Positions 37,472-45,569 of a stretch of 64,000 nt of DNA are shown piece after piece. Both the position numbers and the translations under genes were made by a program. This DNA is from Alistipes sp. (GTDB lineage: Bacteria; Bacteroidota; Bacteroidia; Bacteroidales; Rikenellaceae), in contig JAFVRC010000041.1 in NCBI GenBank assembly GCA_017504485.1, positions 1 to 64,000 of the forward strand, in the 5' to 3' direction. The notes under the pieces were generated by a model that saw nothing but the letters and a program-made list of their open reading frames with translations, was not told the DNA's origin and searched no databases. Every line of letters starts with the position of its first letter. Position 1 is the stretch's first letter.

Positions 37472-38989
37472 ATGAAGAAGATAACATATTTTATTGCTAG
37501 CGTAGTCGCACTCCTCGGCCTCTCGTCGTGCAACCTCGACATGAGACCTGACACGGGCGTTCTCGGCCAGGATGTGACCACCATCGAGCATATCAAGGCA
37601 TTGCGCAATGGCTTGTATAATAATATAGTTTCGGTACAGTCGTATGGTAATCAGGTATATCAGGAGTACTATGTCGATCTGTTCAACGAGACGATGAGCT
37701 CGGGTAACCGTGGCGGATACTTCTCGCAGTGGTTGCTCACCGCTTCGGATCAGGATGTGAATGCCATTTGGTCAACCTACTATAGTGTTGTCAGCAACAT
37801 CAACTACTTCCTTATGAAGGCCGACGATGTTGCGGCTCTCCAGCCCGACAACGCCGAGGATATCGCCTACTATAAGGCCGAGGCGAAGTTCTTCCGTGCC
37901 ATCTGCTTCCACCAGTTGGCTCTCCGCTTCTGCAAGGACTACACCCCTGCTACGGCTATCACCGACCTCGGTATTCCAACTCCTACGGTTTATAACCCAT
38001 ATGCCAAGTTGGAGCGCGGTACGTTGGAGATGACCTACAAGCAGATTAACGACGATATCAAGGAGGCAGAGTTGCTCATCACCGAGGCAGGTGAGCCATG
38101 CAGCACTCGTCTGAGCAAGGATGCCATTGCGGCATTCAAGGCACAGATTGCGCTTCACATGCACGACTACCAGAATGCTGCCACTTACGCAAGCTCGACC
38201 TATGCCGGTTATCCGCTCGTAAACAGCAAGGAGGAGCTCGACGAGATGTGGCACGAGGATAGCTCGACCGAGGTTATTATGCAGGGTACGCTGACCGCTA
38301 CGACTATCGGTTTGGTTAGCGGTCCGTCGGACTACCTCTCGGGAACATGGGATTTTGAGTCGGAGGTATTCCACTACACGCCGGCCTACACGCCTGAGCA
38401 GTGGATTGTAGATCTCTACGGATTCGAGAAGGATACGAACAACTCGAAGGACTGGCGTGCCGGCACGCTCATTTCGCGTGAATCGCTCTATATCTACAGC
38501 GATTGGCAGACGGGCTATGTATTGACGAAGTTCAGCGGCAACCGCAACCTCTTCACCGTGCCTACGTCGCTCACCTACAAGACCGCAACGAAGCTCTTCC
38601 GCGTAGCCGAGATGTACCTTATCGAGGCTGAGGCGCAGTATATGAATGGCGGTGATGCACTCACGCCGCTCAACACATTGCGTCAGCACCGCGGTTTGGA
38701 TCCTCTCACTGGCATCACAGGCGAGGAACTTATGGCCGAGATTGAGAAGGAGCGCGTGCGCGAGCTTATCGGCGAGGGCCACCGTCTCTTCGACCTGAAG
38801 CGTTGGGGCAAGGGCTTCACGCGTGACTATCAGATGGCTGTTTCGGATGTTCTCAGCGGCAGCAAGAAGATTTACCAAATGACGCAGCCTGCTACGAATC
38901 CGAAGTTCGTATGGCCGGTTCCGATGGAGGAACTCCATGCCAACGCCAACTTCGGCGAGCAGAATACGGGTTGGAGCTCGGTACAGTAA
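37472..38989 (+). CDS. susD: SusD-family surface lipoprotein
   Basis: SusD proteins cap SusC and bind the substrate at the cell surface. The product starts MKKITYFIASVVALLGLSSC, with lipobox LSSC and Cys20; an in-frame ATG three codons upstream (37463) is possible. Helical TPR-like features follow: NINYFLMKADDV, AEAKFFRAICFHQLALRFC (SusD_RagB hallmark), YLIEAEAQYMNGGDALTPLN and GEGHRLFDLKRWGKG. The end, FVWPVPMEELHANANFGEQN, is typical. It lies about 40 nt after susC and is closed by a strong terminator. Confidence 0.93.
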   Translation: MKKITYFIASVVALLGLSSCNLDMRPDTGVLGQDVTTIEHIKALRNGLYNNIVSVQSYGNQVYQEYYVDLFNETMSSGNRGGYFSQWLLTASDQDVNAIWSTYYSVVSNINYFLMKADDVAALQPDNAEDIAYYKAEAKFFRAICFHQLALRFCKDYTPATAITDLGIPTPTVYNPYAKLERGTLEMTYKQINDDIKEAELLITEAGEPCSTRLSKDAIAAFKAQIALHMHDYQNAATYASSTYAGYPLVNSKEELDEMWHEDSSTEVIMQGTLTATTIGLVSGPSDYLSGTWDFESEVFHYTPAYTPEQWIVDLYGFEKDTNNSKDWRAGTLISRESLYIYSDWQTGYVLTKFSGNRNLFTVPTSLTYKTATKLFRVAEMYLIEAEAQYMNGGDALTPLNTLRQHRGLDPLTGITGEELMAEIEKERVRELIGEGHRLFDLKRWGKGFTRDYQMAVSDVLSGSKKIYQMTQPATNPKFVWPVPMEELHANANFGEQNTGWSSVQ

Positions 38990-39010
38990 GAGAGTAAACA
39001 TATAAAAAAA

Positions 39011-39051
39011 AGGAGCTGTTCAACTTTCGTGTTGCAACAGCTCCTTTTTTT
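39011..39051 (+). terminator. terminator after susD
   Basis: AGGAGCTGTT (39011-39020) pairs with AACAGCTCCT (39036-39045), followed by a T-run; an A-run precedes the stem. Confidence 0.85.
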
Positions 39052-39064
39052 GCCATATTTTTTA

Positions 39065-39072
39065 TACATTTG
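39065..39072 (+). promoter_or_regulatory. -7 promoter box of the glycerophosphodiesterase gene
   Basis: TACATTTG, 22 nt before the ATG. The only TTTG upstream (39049-39052) is too close (12 nt), so the -33 element is not clear. Confidence 0.45.
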
Positions 39073-39094
39073 CACAACCTATAACAAAATACCG

Positions 39095-39892
39095 ATGAAG
39101 AGATTTGCGATTATCGCCGCTCTGCTGCTCGCCGCGTGCGGAGCATCGGCACAAGTGATGAAGTTTCACAAAAACTGCGTAGTGGCCCATCGCGGCGCGT
39201 GGAAGGAGCACAAGATACCTCAAAACTCGCTCGCCTCGTTCCGTGCGGCGGCGGAGATGGGATGTCACGGCTCGGAGTGCGACGTGCACCTGACGGCCGA
39301 CGACTCGCTTATCGTGACGCACGACGTGAGCTACCACGGCATGGTGCTCAAGAACACGAAGTATGCCGACTTGGTAGCCATACCTCTCAAGAATGGCGAG
39401 AAGATGCCGACGTTGCGCGAGTACCTGGCCTTCGTCATGAAGCAGAACCGCACGAAGCTGATTATCGACGTGAAGAACATCATGCCCGACGAGCATGCAA
39501 CAAAAATTGCGACCGAGACGGCACGCGTGGTCAAGGAGATGAAGGCCGAGCCATGGGTGGAGTATCTCGTCTGCAATGAGGTGGCTACCGAGGCGATGAA
39601 GGGGCTGACAAACTGCCGTATGGCCTACCTCGGCCGCTACCGCAAAGAGGTGCCTAATATGCACCCCGACTCGGTACGGTCAATGGGACTCGATGCCGTG
39701 GATTACCAGAACCTCCACTTCTACGCACATCCCGAGTGGATAAAGACCTTCAAGCGTCGTGGCGTGCATCTCAACGCGTGGACCATCAACGAGGAGGAGG
39801 ATATGGATTGGTTCATCAAGCGCAAGTTTGACTACATAACCACTGACTACCCCGAGAAGTTGCTCCGCAAACTGAAATACAAGGCCAAGTAG
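39095..39892 (+). CDS. exported glycerophosphodiester phosphodiesterase
   Basis: GDPD enzymes split glycerophosphodiesters into glycerol-3-phosphate and an alcohol. With the start MKRFAIIAALLLAACGASAQ the product has 265 residues; the N-terminus is a signal peptide and may be a lipobox (LAAC, Cys15). The catalytic motifs are His32-Arg33 (VAHRGAW), PQNSLASF, Glu61/Asp63 (GSECDVHLTADD) and His76 (VTHDVSY). The C-terminus has HLNAWTINEEEDMDWF and DYITTDYPEKL, typical of the family. It has its own promoter box after the susD terminator. Confidence 0.92.
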   Translation: MKRFAIIAALLLAACGASAQVMKFHKNCVVAHRGAWKEHKIPQNSLASFRAAAEMGCHGSECDVHLTADDSLIVTHDVSYHGMVLKNTKYADLVAIPLKNGEKMPTLREYLAFVMKQNRTKLIIDVKNIMPDEHATKIATETARVVKEMKAEPWVEYLVCNEVATEAMKGLTNCRMAYLGRYRKEVPNMHPDSVRSMGLDAVDYQNLHFYAHPEWIKTFKRRGVHLNAWTINEEEDMDWFIKRKFDYITTDYPEKLLRKLKYKAK

Positions 39893-39898
39893 AGTTTC

Positions 39899-39938
39899 GA
39901 GGGCTGCACGTCAAGAGTGACGGCGGCCCTCTCTTTTT
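39899..39938 (+). terminator. terminator after the glycerophosphodiesterase gene
   Basis: GAGGGC and an inner CGTC pair with GACG and GCCCTC, with a small mismatch, followed by CTCTTTTTG. An imperfect but convincing stem. Confidence 0.65.
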
Positions 39939-40003
39939 GTTCAACTGGCGATGCGGCACAGTGATTGCATCCGCCAAGAGGTAAATCAACAATACCTTTC
40001 GCT

Positions 40004-41212
40004 ATGAACATCAAGACCGGTAAGGGCTACATCTCGCCCATCACGCTTCTGGCCATCTGGTCGGTGTCGGCCGTGACATCGCTTCCCGGATTGGCCATAT
40101 CGCCCATCCTCGACGAATTGAGCCACATCTTTCCGCACGCCTCCGAGTTAGAGGTGCAGATGCTCACGTCGCTACCCTCTTTGCTGATTATCCCCTTCGT
40201 GCTACTGTCGGGCCTACTCTCCGTCGGGCAGAGTAACTTGCGATTGCTCTACTCGGGACTCGCCATCTTCTTCCTCTCGGGTGTGGCCTGCCTTGTTGCC
40301 AAAAGCATCACAACGCTTATCGTAGCAAGCTGCCTGCTCGGCGTAGGTGCCGGCATGGTTATACCGCTCTCAACGGGCCTCGTCGTGCGATACTTCACGG
40401 GCGACTACCGCGTGCGACAGCTCGGTTATAGCTCGGCAATCAACAATCTGACACTCGTCGTTGCTACGGCCGCGGTGGGCTATCTTGCCAACGAGAATTG
40501 GCACCTCCCCTTCATAGTCTATCTGTTGCCGGGCCTATCGCTCCTCCTCGCCCTTGCGCTACGCAACACACCTCCGGCTCCGGAGCCACGACAGAGCGAC
40601 CAACTGAAACACTCCGCAATACACACGCCGCGCCTCGCACGACTCACGCTACTCTACCTATTGATAACATACGCCGTGTTGGTCATCTCCTTCTTCCTCT
40701 CGTACCGCACCGAGCAGATTCATATCGCGCAGAGCACGTCGGGCATCATCATATCGCTCTTCTTTCTCGCCATAATGTTGCCGGGCTTCGCCCTCGGCCC
40801 TATTATCCGAGCACTACGCGGGGCCACAAACCTCTTCGCCCTTGCGCTTATAGCCATAGGTCTCTTTGTGACGGGCATAGCCAAGGAGGCAATAACGATG
40901 GGGGTAGGTGTAGTCCTCGCAGGCCTCGGCTACGGCACAATGCAACCGCTCATCTACGACAAGGCAGCCATCATAGCCCCTCCGCAGCAGGCCACGAAAG
41001 CCCTCGCCGTGGTGATGACGGCTAACTATGTAGCCATCGTCATCTGCCCCTTTGTGGTCGATGCGCTGCGCAGAGTATTTGACGCACGAGGCGAAGAGTT
41101 TCCGTTCATCGCAAATGGCGTAATAGTGACCGTAATGGCAATCATAGCCCTCTTCAACCACAACGGATTTGTACTCGGGCTCGACAAATCGTACTACGGA
41201 GTGAAAAAGTAG
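40004..41212 (+). CDS. MFS transporter, drug/sugar efflux type
   Basis: A 402-residue polytopic membrane protein (about 12 segments) of the YdeE/CynX-like MFS_1 kind. The start MNIKTGKGYISPITLLAIWS at 40004 is preferred over an upstream in-frame ATG at 39965 that adds a polar tail. MFS features are the first helix SVTSLPGLAISPILDELS, the GVGAGMVIPLSTGLVVRYF region and the C-half repeat GLGYGTMQPLIYDKAA. The substrate cannot be inferred. It lies 23 nt upstream of the LuxC-like gene. Confidence 0.85.
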   Translation: MNIKTGKGYISPITLLAIWSVSAVTSLPGLAISPILDELSHIFPHASELEVQMLTSLPSLLIIPFVLLSGLLSVGQSNLRLLYSGLAIFFLSGVACLVAKSITTLIVASCLLGVGAGMVIPLSTGLVVRYFTGDYRVRQLGYSSAINNLTLVVATAAVGYLANENWHLPFIVYLLPGLSLLLALALRNTPPAPEPRQSDQLKHSAIHTPRLARLTLLYLLITYAVLVISFFLSYRTEQIHIAQSTSGIIISLFFLAIMLPGFALGPIIRALRGATNLFALALIAIGLFVTGIAKEAITMGVGVVLAGLGYGTMQPLIYDKAAIIAPPQQATKALAVVMTANYVAIVICPFVVDALRRVFDARGEEFPFIANGVIVTVMAIIALFNHNGFVLGLDKSYYGVKK

Positions 41213-41223
41213 AGCTTTTTTTG

Positions 41224-41231
41224 TATATTTG
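41224..41231 (+). promoter_or_regulatory. -7 promoter box 4 nt from the LuxC-like start codon
   Basis: TATATTTG is followed by CCGT and then ATG, the same arrangement as at lnt. No TTTG is seen at the usual -33 distance, so the box is less certain than that of lnt. Confidence 0.45.
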
Positions 41232-41235
41232 CCGT

Positions 41236-42282
41236 ATGAAATCTACGGCAACCATCTTTGAAATCCTCGGCGCACATCTTGCCTTGTTTGGCGAGGATAG
41301 CGCATCGCAGCAGGCTCTACACTGCGCTTTGGAGCAGAACGAATGGTTCTCCGAGGGCGAGATACGCTATGCGCTGGCCGCCATCGCCGAGCAGATGCTC
41401 GATGCCGATAAAATCGAGGCGTGGCTCGCACACTACCCTGCACCCACCACGCAGCCGCAGCGCATAGGTATCATTATGGCCGGAAATATCCCGCTGGTAG
41501 GCTTCGCTGACCTGATGTGCGTGATAGCCTCCGGCAACATCGCGTGCGTGAAGTATTCGAGCAAAGATAGTGCAATGATGCACTATGTAGTGGCACTATT
41601 GAGAGAGATAGAGCCGGCACTACGCATTGAGGAGCACGACGATTTGACCACTGCCAAAGTCGATGCGCTGATTGCGACGGGTGGTGAGGCCGCAAACATC
41701 TATTTCCGCACCGCATTTGGCAACATACCATCGCTGCTGCGTGGCTCGCGCCACTCGGTAGCGGTACTCGACGGCTCGGAGAGCGCAGCCGATATGGAGG
41801 CTCTTGCCGACGATATCTTCACCTACTCGGGACTCGGCTGCCGCAACGTATCGCTCATCTTCGTGCCTCGCGGCATGGAACTGTCGCTGCCGCAACATGC
41901 AACCTCAACACCCTATCACAACAACTATCTGCAACGTCGCGCTCTGATGACAATGCAGGGCGAGGCCTTCGACGACCTCGGAAATGCCTTGGCCGTAAGG
42001 CGCGAGGCCTCCTTTTCGGATGCGCTCTGCTGCCTGAACATCGCCGAGTACGACGATATGGAGCAGGTGCGCGAGTGGCTTCACGACCACGACGAGCAGA
42101 TACAGTGCATAGCTTCGCACGCGGAGCTTCATCCGCGCACCGTGCCACTCGGCCGTGCGCAATTTCCTGCACTCGACGACTATGCCGATGGCCGCGATAC
42201 GATGACGTGGCTGCACTCCCTCGCCGGCAACCAGGGCGGAACGCCCAAATCGGCAGGCGAAATTATTGCGGTAAAGATTTAA
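41236..42282 (+). CDS. LuxC-like acyl-CoA reductase family protein
   Basis: Resembles the LuxC family (PF05893), NADPH-dependent acyl-CoA reductases of the aldehyde dehydrogenase superfamily. With the start MKSTATIFEILGAHLALFGE it has 348 residues, somewhat shorter than LuxC. Visible segments are IGIIMAGNIPLVGFADLMC (nucleotide-binding region), SGNIACVKYSSKD and the active-site loop TYSGLGCRNVSLIFVP with Cys202. The C-terminus ends GNQGGTPKSAGEIIA. No luxDE partners lie nearby. The physiological substrate is unknown. Confidence 0.8.
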   Translation: MKSTATIFEILGAHLALFGEDSASQQALHCALEQNEWFSEGEIRYALAAIAEQMLDADKIEAWLAHYPAPTTQPQRIGIIMAGNIPLVGFADLMCVIASGNIACVKYSSKDSAMMHYVVALLREIEPALRIEEHDDLTTAKVDALIATGGEAANIYFRTAFGNIPSLLRGSRHSVAVLDGSESAADMEALADDIFTYSGLGCRNVSLIFVPRGMELSLPQHATSTPYHNNYLQRRALMTMQGEAFDDLGNALAVRREASFSDALCCLNIAEYDDMEQVREWLHDHDEQIQCIASHAELHPRTVPLGRAQFPALDDYADGRDTMTWLHSLAGNQGGTPKSAGEIIAVKI

Positions 42283-42344
42283 CATAACTACTTTTGCAGT
42301 ATCTTTATAGCGAATTTCAAACCTAATAACAAAAACGATAGAGT

Positions 42345-42908
42345 ATGAAGAGAATTTTCACTATTTTATGTGCCGTAGTGATGGCAGCCATCGCCATCGC
42401 ACAGCCTGCACCGCAGGGCAGACCGCAGCAGGAGCGTGCGCAGCAAGGCAAACCACAGCAGGAGCGCACACAGCAGGGCAGGCCGCAGCAGGGCGAGCAG
42501 CCGAGGCCTAACCGCACGGTCGAAATGCTACGCGACCAACTCAAGATGTCGCAGGAGGCAGCCGAGAAGTTTGCCCCTATTTACCAGGGTATGCAGCGCG
42601 AGATGCGCCAGGTGCGCAAGGAGTTGAAGGCCGTGACCGACTACTACAAGCAGAAGCCTCTCGACATCAAGACGGCTGTTAAGATTATGAACGCACAGCT
42701 CAATGCCGATAAGGAGATTATACAGATTAAGAAGGAGTATATCAAGGTATTCCGCAAGCATCTGACTCCGGACCAACTCTCCAAGGTGTTCGTCATCAAG
42801 CCTCGTGCACGCCGCCCACAGGGTGGCAAGCCGGGCCAAGGCCCTCGCCAAGGCGGTAATCGTCAGGGACAAGGCAAAGCTCGCACGGCGGCCAATATTT
42901 TGCAGTAG
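42345..42908 (+). CDS. secreted Spy/CpxP-like protein with Gln/Pro/Arg-rich repeats
   Basis: A 187-residue periplasmic protein with a signal peptide (1-19, AIAQ). Residues about 22-56 consist of imperfect repeats of the type GRPQQER-AQQGKPQQER-TQQ. The central part (about 58-150) is charged and helical, with RTVEMLRDQLKMSQEAAEKF and YIKVFRKHLTPDQLSKVF resembling the LT-x-Q box of Spy/CpxP chaperones. A basic Gly/Gln-rich tail follows. A box TATCTTTA about 40 nt upstream may be its promoter. A role in envelope stress or metal response is an inference. Confidence 0.65.
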   Translation: MKRIFTILCAVVMAAIAIAQPAPQGRPQQERAQQGKPQQERTQQGRPQQGEQPRPNRTVEMLRDQLKMSQEAAEKFAPIYQGMQREMRQVRKELKAVTDYYKQKPLDIKTAVKIMNAQLNADKEIIQIKKEYIKVFRKHLTPDQLSKVFVIKPRARRPQGGKPGQGPRQGGNRQGQGKARTAANILQ

Positions 42909-42926
42909 CCTATAAGATATAAAGCA

Positions 42927-42967
42927 TAGTGGGCCGTCGCAACGTGATTTGTTGCGACGGCCCACTA
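42927..42967. terminator. bidirectional terminator between the Spy-like and threonine dehydrogenase genes
   Basis: A 17-bp perfect stem (TAGTGGGCCGTCGCAAC at 42927-42943 with 42951-42967) and a 7-nt loop between two convergent genes. Confidence 0.85.
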
Positions 42968-42981
42968 CATTTGAGGTTACA

Positions 42982-43932
42982 TTACTCCTGTACGATCTTT
43001 GCACGGATAGCCTCAAGCATATCGTCGGTCATCGACGATATGTCCCACTGCGGCTTCCAGCCCCACTCGTTGCGGGCGCACGAGTCATCGAGTTGGTTAG
43101 GCCAACTGTTGGCTATATCCTCCTTAACGGGGTCGATATCGTAGTCGATAGCGAAGTTCGGCATACGTTTGCGAATCTCGGCCGCGAGGATATCGGGCGT
43201 GAAGCTCATCGAAGCGAGGTTAAAGCTGTTGCGATGAACGAGCTTCGCAGGATCGGCCTCCATAAGCTCCGTTATGGCACGCAGCGCATCGGGCATATAT
43301 ATCATATCCATATAGACATCGCGCGGCACGGCACATGTATAGCGACCGTTGCGAATCGCCTCGTAGTATATCTCGACAGCATAGTCGGTCGTGCCGCCAC
43401 CCGGCAGCGTCTTGTTGGAGATGATACCCGGGAAGCGTATGGAACGTGTGTCGAGACCATACTTCGAGTGGTAGTAGTTCGACAAGAGTTCACCCGTCAC
43501 CTTGCAGATACCATAGATGGTTGTAGGCTGCATAATGGTATCCTGCGGAGTCATATCCTTGGGTGATGTAGGGCCGAAGGCACCGATAGACGAAGGAGTG
43601 AATACCGCGCAGTGGTGCTGACGCGCCACCTCCAACGAGTTGAGCAGCGCACCCATATTCACGCCCCACGCCATCTGCGGATTACGCTCACCCACAGCCG
43701 ATAGCAGAGCCACAAGGTTAAAGATTGTGTCGATATGGTGTCGTGCCACGACCGAGGCCATATTCGTAGGGTTCAGCGCATCGAGCACTTCGAAGGGGCC
43801 ATCGTCGCCCAGACCTTTACACTCGCGCACATCGGTAGCCACGACATTCGAGGCTCCATATATACCACGCAGGTATGGCACCAATTCGGAGCCAATCTGG
43901 CCTCCGGCACCAACAACAAGAATCTTTTTCAT
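42982..43932 (-). CDS. L-threonine 3-dehydrogenase, SDR type
   Basis: An NAD-dependent short-chain dehydrogenase/epimerase-fold enzyme that oxidises L-threonine to 2-amino-3-ketobutyrate. The 316-residue product has the Rossmann motif VVGAGGQIGSE (7-16), Ser114/115 in FTPSSIGAFG, and Tyr140/Lys144 in TIYGICKVTGE. The LPGGGTTDYAVEIYYEA segment is typical of the SDR-type threonine dehydrogenases and argues against a sugar epimerase. The glycine C-acetyltransferase partner is not in this window. Confidence 0.88.
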   Translation of the reverse strand: MKKILVVGAGGQIGSELVPYLRGIYGASNVVATDVRECKGLGDDGPFEVLDALNPTNMASVVARHHIDTIFNLVALLSAVGERNPQMAWGVNMGALLNSLEVARQHHCAVFTPSSIGAFGPTSPKDMTPQDTIMQPTTIYGICKVTGELLSNYYHSKYGLDTRSIRFPGIISNKTLPGGGTTDYAVEIYYEAIRNGRYTCAVPRDVYMDMIYMPDALRAITELMEADPAKLVHRNSFNLASMSFTPDILAAEIRKRMPNFAIDYDIDPVKEDIANSWPNQLDDSCARNEWGWKPQWDISSMTDDMLEAIRAKIVQE

Positions 43933-43988
43933 AACTTTTACACCTTAATATTTAAGTTTATTTTGCTAATGCTTTTCGTTTGTGAGGC

Positions 43989-45380
43989 TTACTCCTCAGG
44001 AGCAAACATCGGATCCCACGCCGGCAACATCATCGGCTTCTGCTCGAGCATCTTGAGCACATCTGCCGGCACATACTGTCGCTCGACAACCAAGCGGAAC
44101 ATATACTCATCGAACCACTCGTCCGTCATAATAAGATTGCCCTTGTAGCCCGACTTCGCACCCCAGCTGTTCTCGACCATCCACTTGCGCGGGGAGCCAT
44201 TGTCGTCGAGATCGACGGCGATGAGCGTCATCGCGTGCGACGAGCCACTGGCATAGGTCGAGATACGCTGACGCTTATCCATCGCAAAGCGCGTGCGGAA
44301 GAGCGACTCGTAGTCGAAGTTTTTAAGATCGAGTGTTCCGTTCTTGCGGTTGAAGAACTTACCCACGTCGCACGAAAAGTAGAGTGCCGTATTATTCTTA
44401 ATCGAGGCGATGGCCATCTCCTTGATGCGCTCCACAGGCAGATTGACATAAAGCCAATTCTCGCCGTCGTAAACGTGGCGGTCGTAGGCTATCTCATAGA
44501 CCTTTCCATACTCGCGCGTAGGGTCGTTCATCACCATCACATAGTTCTTCTCCAAATCCTCGCCCAAGTACTCATCATAGAAGCTCTTCGGCGTGTAGCG
44601 ACGAGTCGATACAGCCTCGCCCTTGCGATTGTAGTGTGTCCACTCGAACTCCGTAGGAGGCTCGCCGAGACACTCGACCAAGATACGGTATATCTCGACA
44701 AGCATATCGCCCTTGAGCTTCGATGCCGCATTATCGCTCTTCGCGCTACGCAACAGCAAGGCGTTCTCGCGGAGTTTTAGTTTCAGAATATTACGCATCT
44801 GCAACGTATTGTCACTCTGGTAGGTTTCGGGCATAACCTCCTTGGGCACAACACCATACTTCATAACGAGATTTGACACGCCCGTAAACTGTCCGCCATC
44901 GCCAATCGGGTTGCGCAATAACCAATCTACTTCTCGGTTGTCGAGCGGCAGTGCGCGAGTGTCGATGATGGCTTGCAAGAAGAGATTCGACTTCTCGAGC
45001 AGATCGTAGAACGAACAGAAGTTCTGCGAAAACTCGAAGCGCGACATATCATGGCGAGCTATCATCTTGGCACGCAACACGTTGAGACCCGTGAATAGCC
45101 AGCAGCGGCCCGACGACTGCTGGTCGGTGATGCCACGCGTCTTGACACGATGCGAGAAGTGCGTGTCGCACATCGCCGGCTGTTCGCTATTCTGCGCCAA
45201 CACGGCGATACTCGTCTTGGCCAACGCATTCTTTATCGCCTTCTGCTCGGGCGTAGCGGCATAGCCTGCACGCATAGCAGCCAACATCCTCTCGTCAATT
45301 CCCCCACTCTTCTCGGCCATGGCGATTGCCGTCACGACGAGTAGCAGCGATACAAGAAACAATACTCTCTTCATTATCAA
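43989..45380 (-). CDS. exported C1B-family aminopeptidase (bleomycin hydrolase/PepC type)
   Basis: A papain-fold cysteine peptidase. The 463-residue product has a signal peptide (about 1-22). The catalytic set is complete: Gln in TDQQSSGRCWLF (87/88) with Cys93, His382 in SGSSHAMTL and Asn404 in VENSWGAKSG. The C-terminus, WDPMFAPEE, extends beyond the core. Most bleomycin hydrolases are cytosolic, so export is notable but common in this phylum. A -7 box TACCTTTG lies at 45421-45414. A second member of the family begins outside the window and ends at 63558. Confidence 0.9.
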   Translation of the reverse strand: MIMKRVLFLVSLLLVVTAIAMAEKSGGIDERMLAAMRAGYAATPEQKAIKNALAKTSIAVLAQNSEQPAMCDTHFSHRVKTRGITDQQSSGRCWLFTGLNVLRAKMIARHDMSRFEFSQNFCSFYDLLEKSNLFLQAIIDTRALPLDNREVDWLLRNPIGDGGQFTGVSNLVMKYGVVPKEVMPETYQSDNTLQMRNILKLKLRENALLLRSAKSDNAASKLKGDMLVEIYRILVECLGEPPTEFEWTHYNRKGEAVSTRRYTPKSFYDEYLGEDLEKNYVMVMNDPTREYGKVYEIAYDRHVYDGENWLYVNLPVERIKEMAIASIKNNTALYFSCDVGKFFNRKNGTLDLKNFDYESLFRTRFAMDKRQRISTYASGSSHAMTLIAVDLDDNGSPRKWMVENSWGAKSGYKGNLIMTDEWFDEYMFRLVVERQYVPADVLKMLEQKPMMLPAWDPMFAPEE

Positions 45381-45496
45381 ATATTTTTAATCGGTTTTCG
45401 TTAATAGTATATACAAAGGTAATAAATTATGTGTGAAAAATGAAAAATATTTATCCGAAATAGGCTTTATTACTGCATATATTTTGCAAAAATAAC

Positions 45497-45504
45497 TATC
45501 TTTG
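45497..45504 (+). promoter_or_regulatory. -7 promoter box of the fimbrillin-like lipoprotein gene
   Basis: TATCTTTG, about 65 nt before the ATG. No clear -33 TTTG stands at the right distance. The leader after it is GC-rich (GCGCGCACGC and GCGAGCGCGAG) and may fold. Confidence 0.5.
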
Positions 45505-45569
45505 CACCGAATATGCGCGCACGCTACACGCGAGCGCGAGGGTTTGTATGAAAACAATTTAATTTGGAT

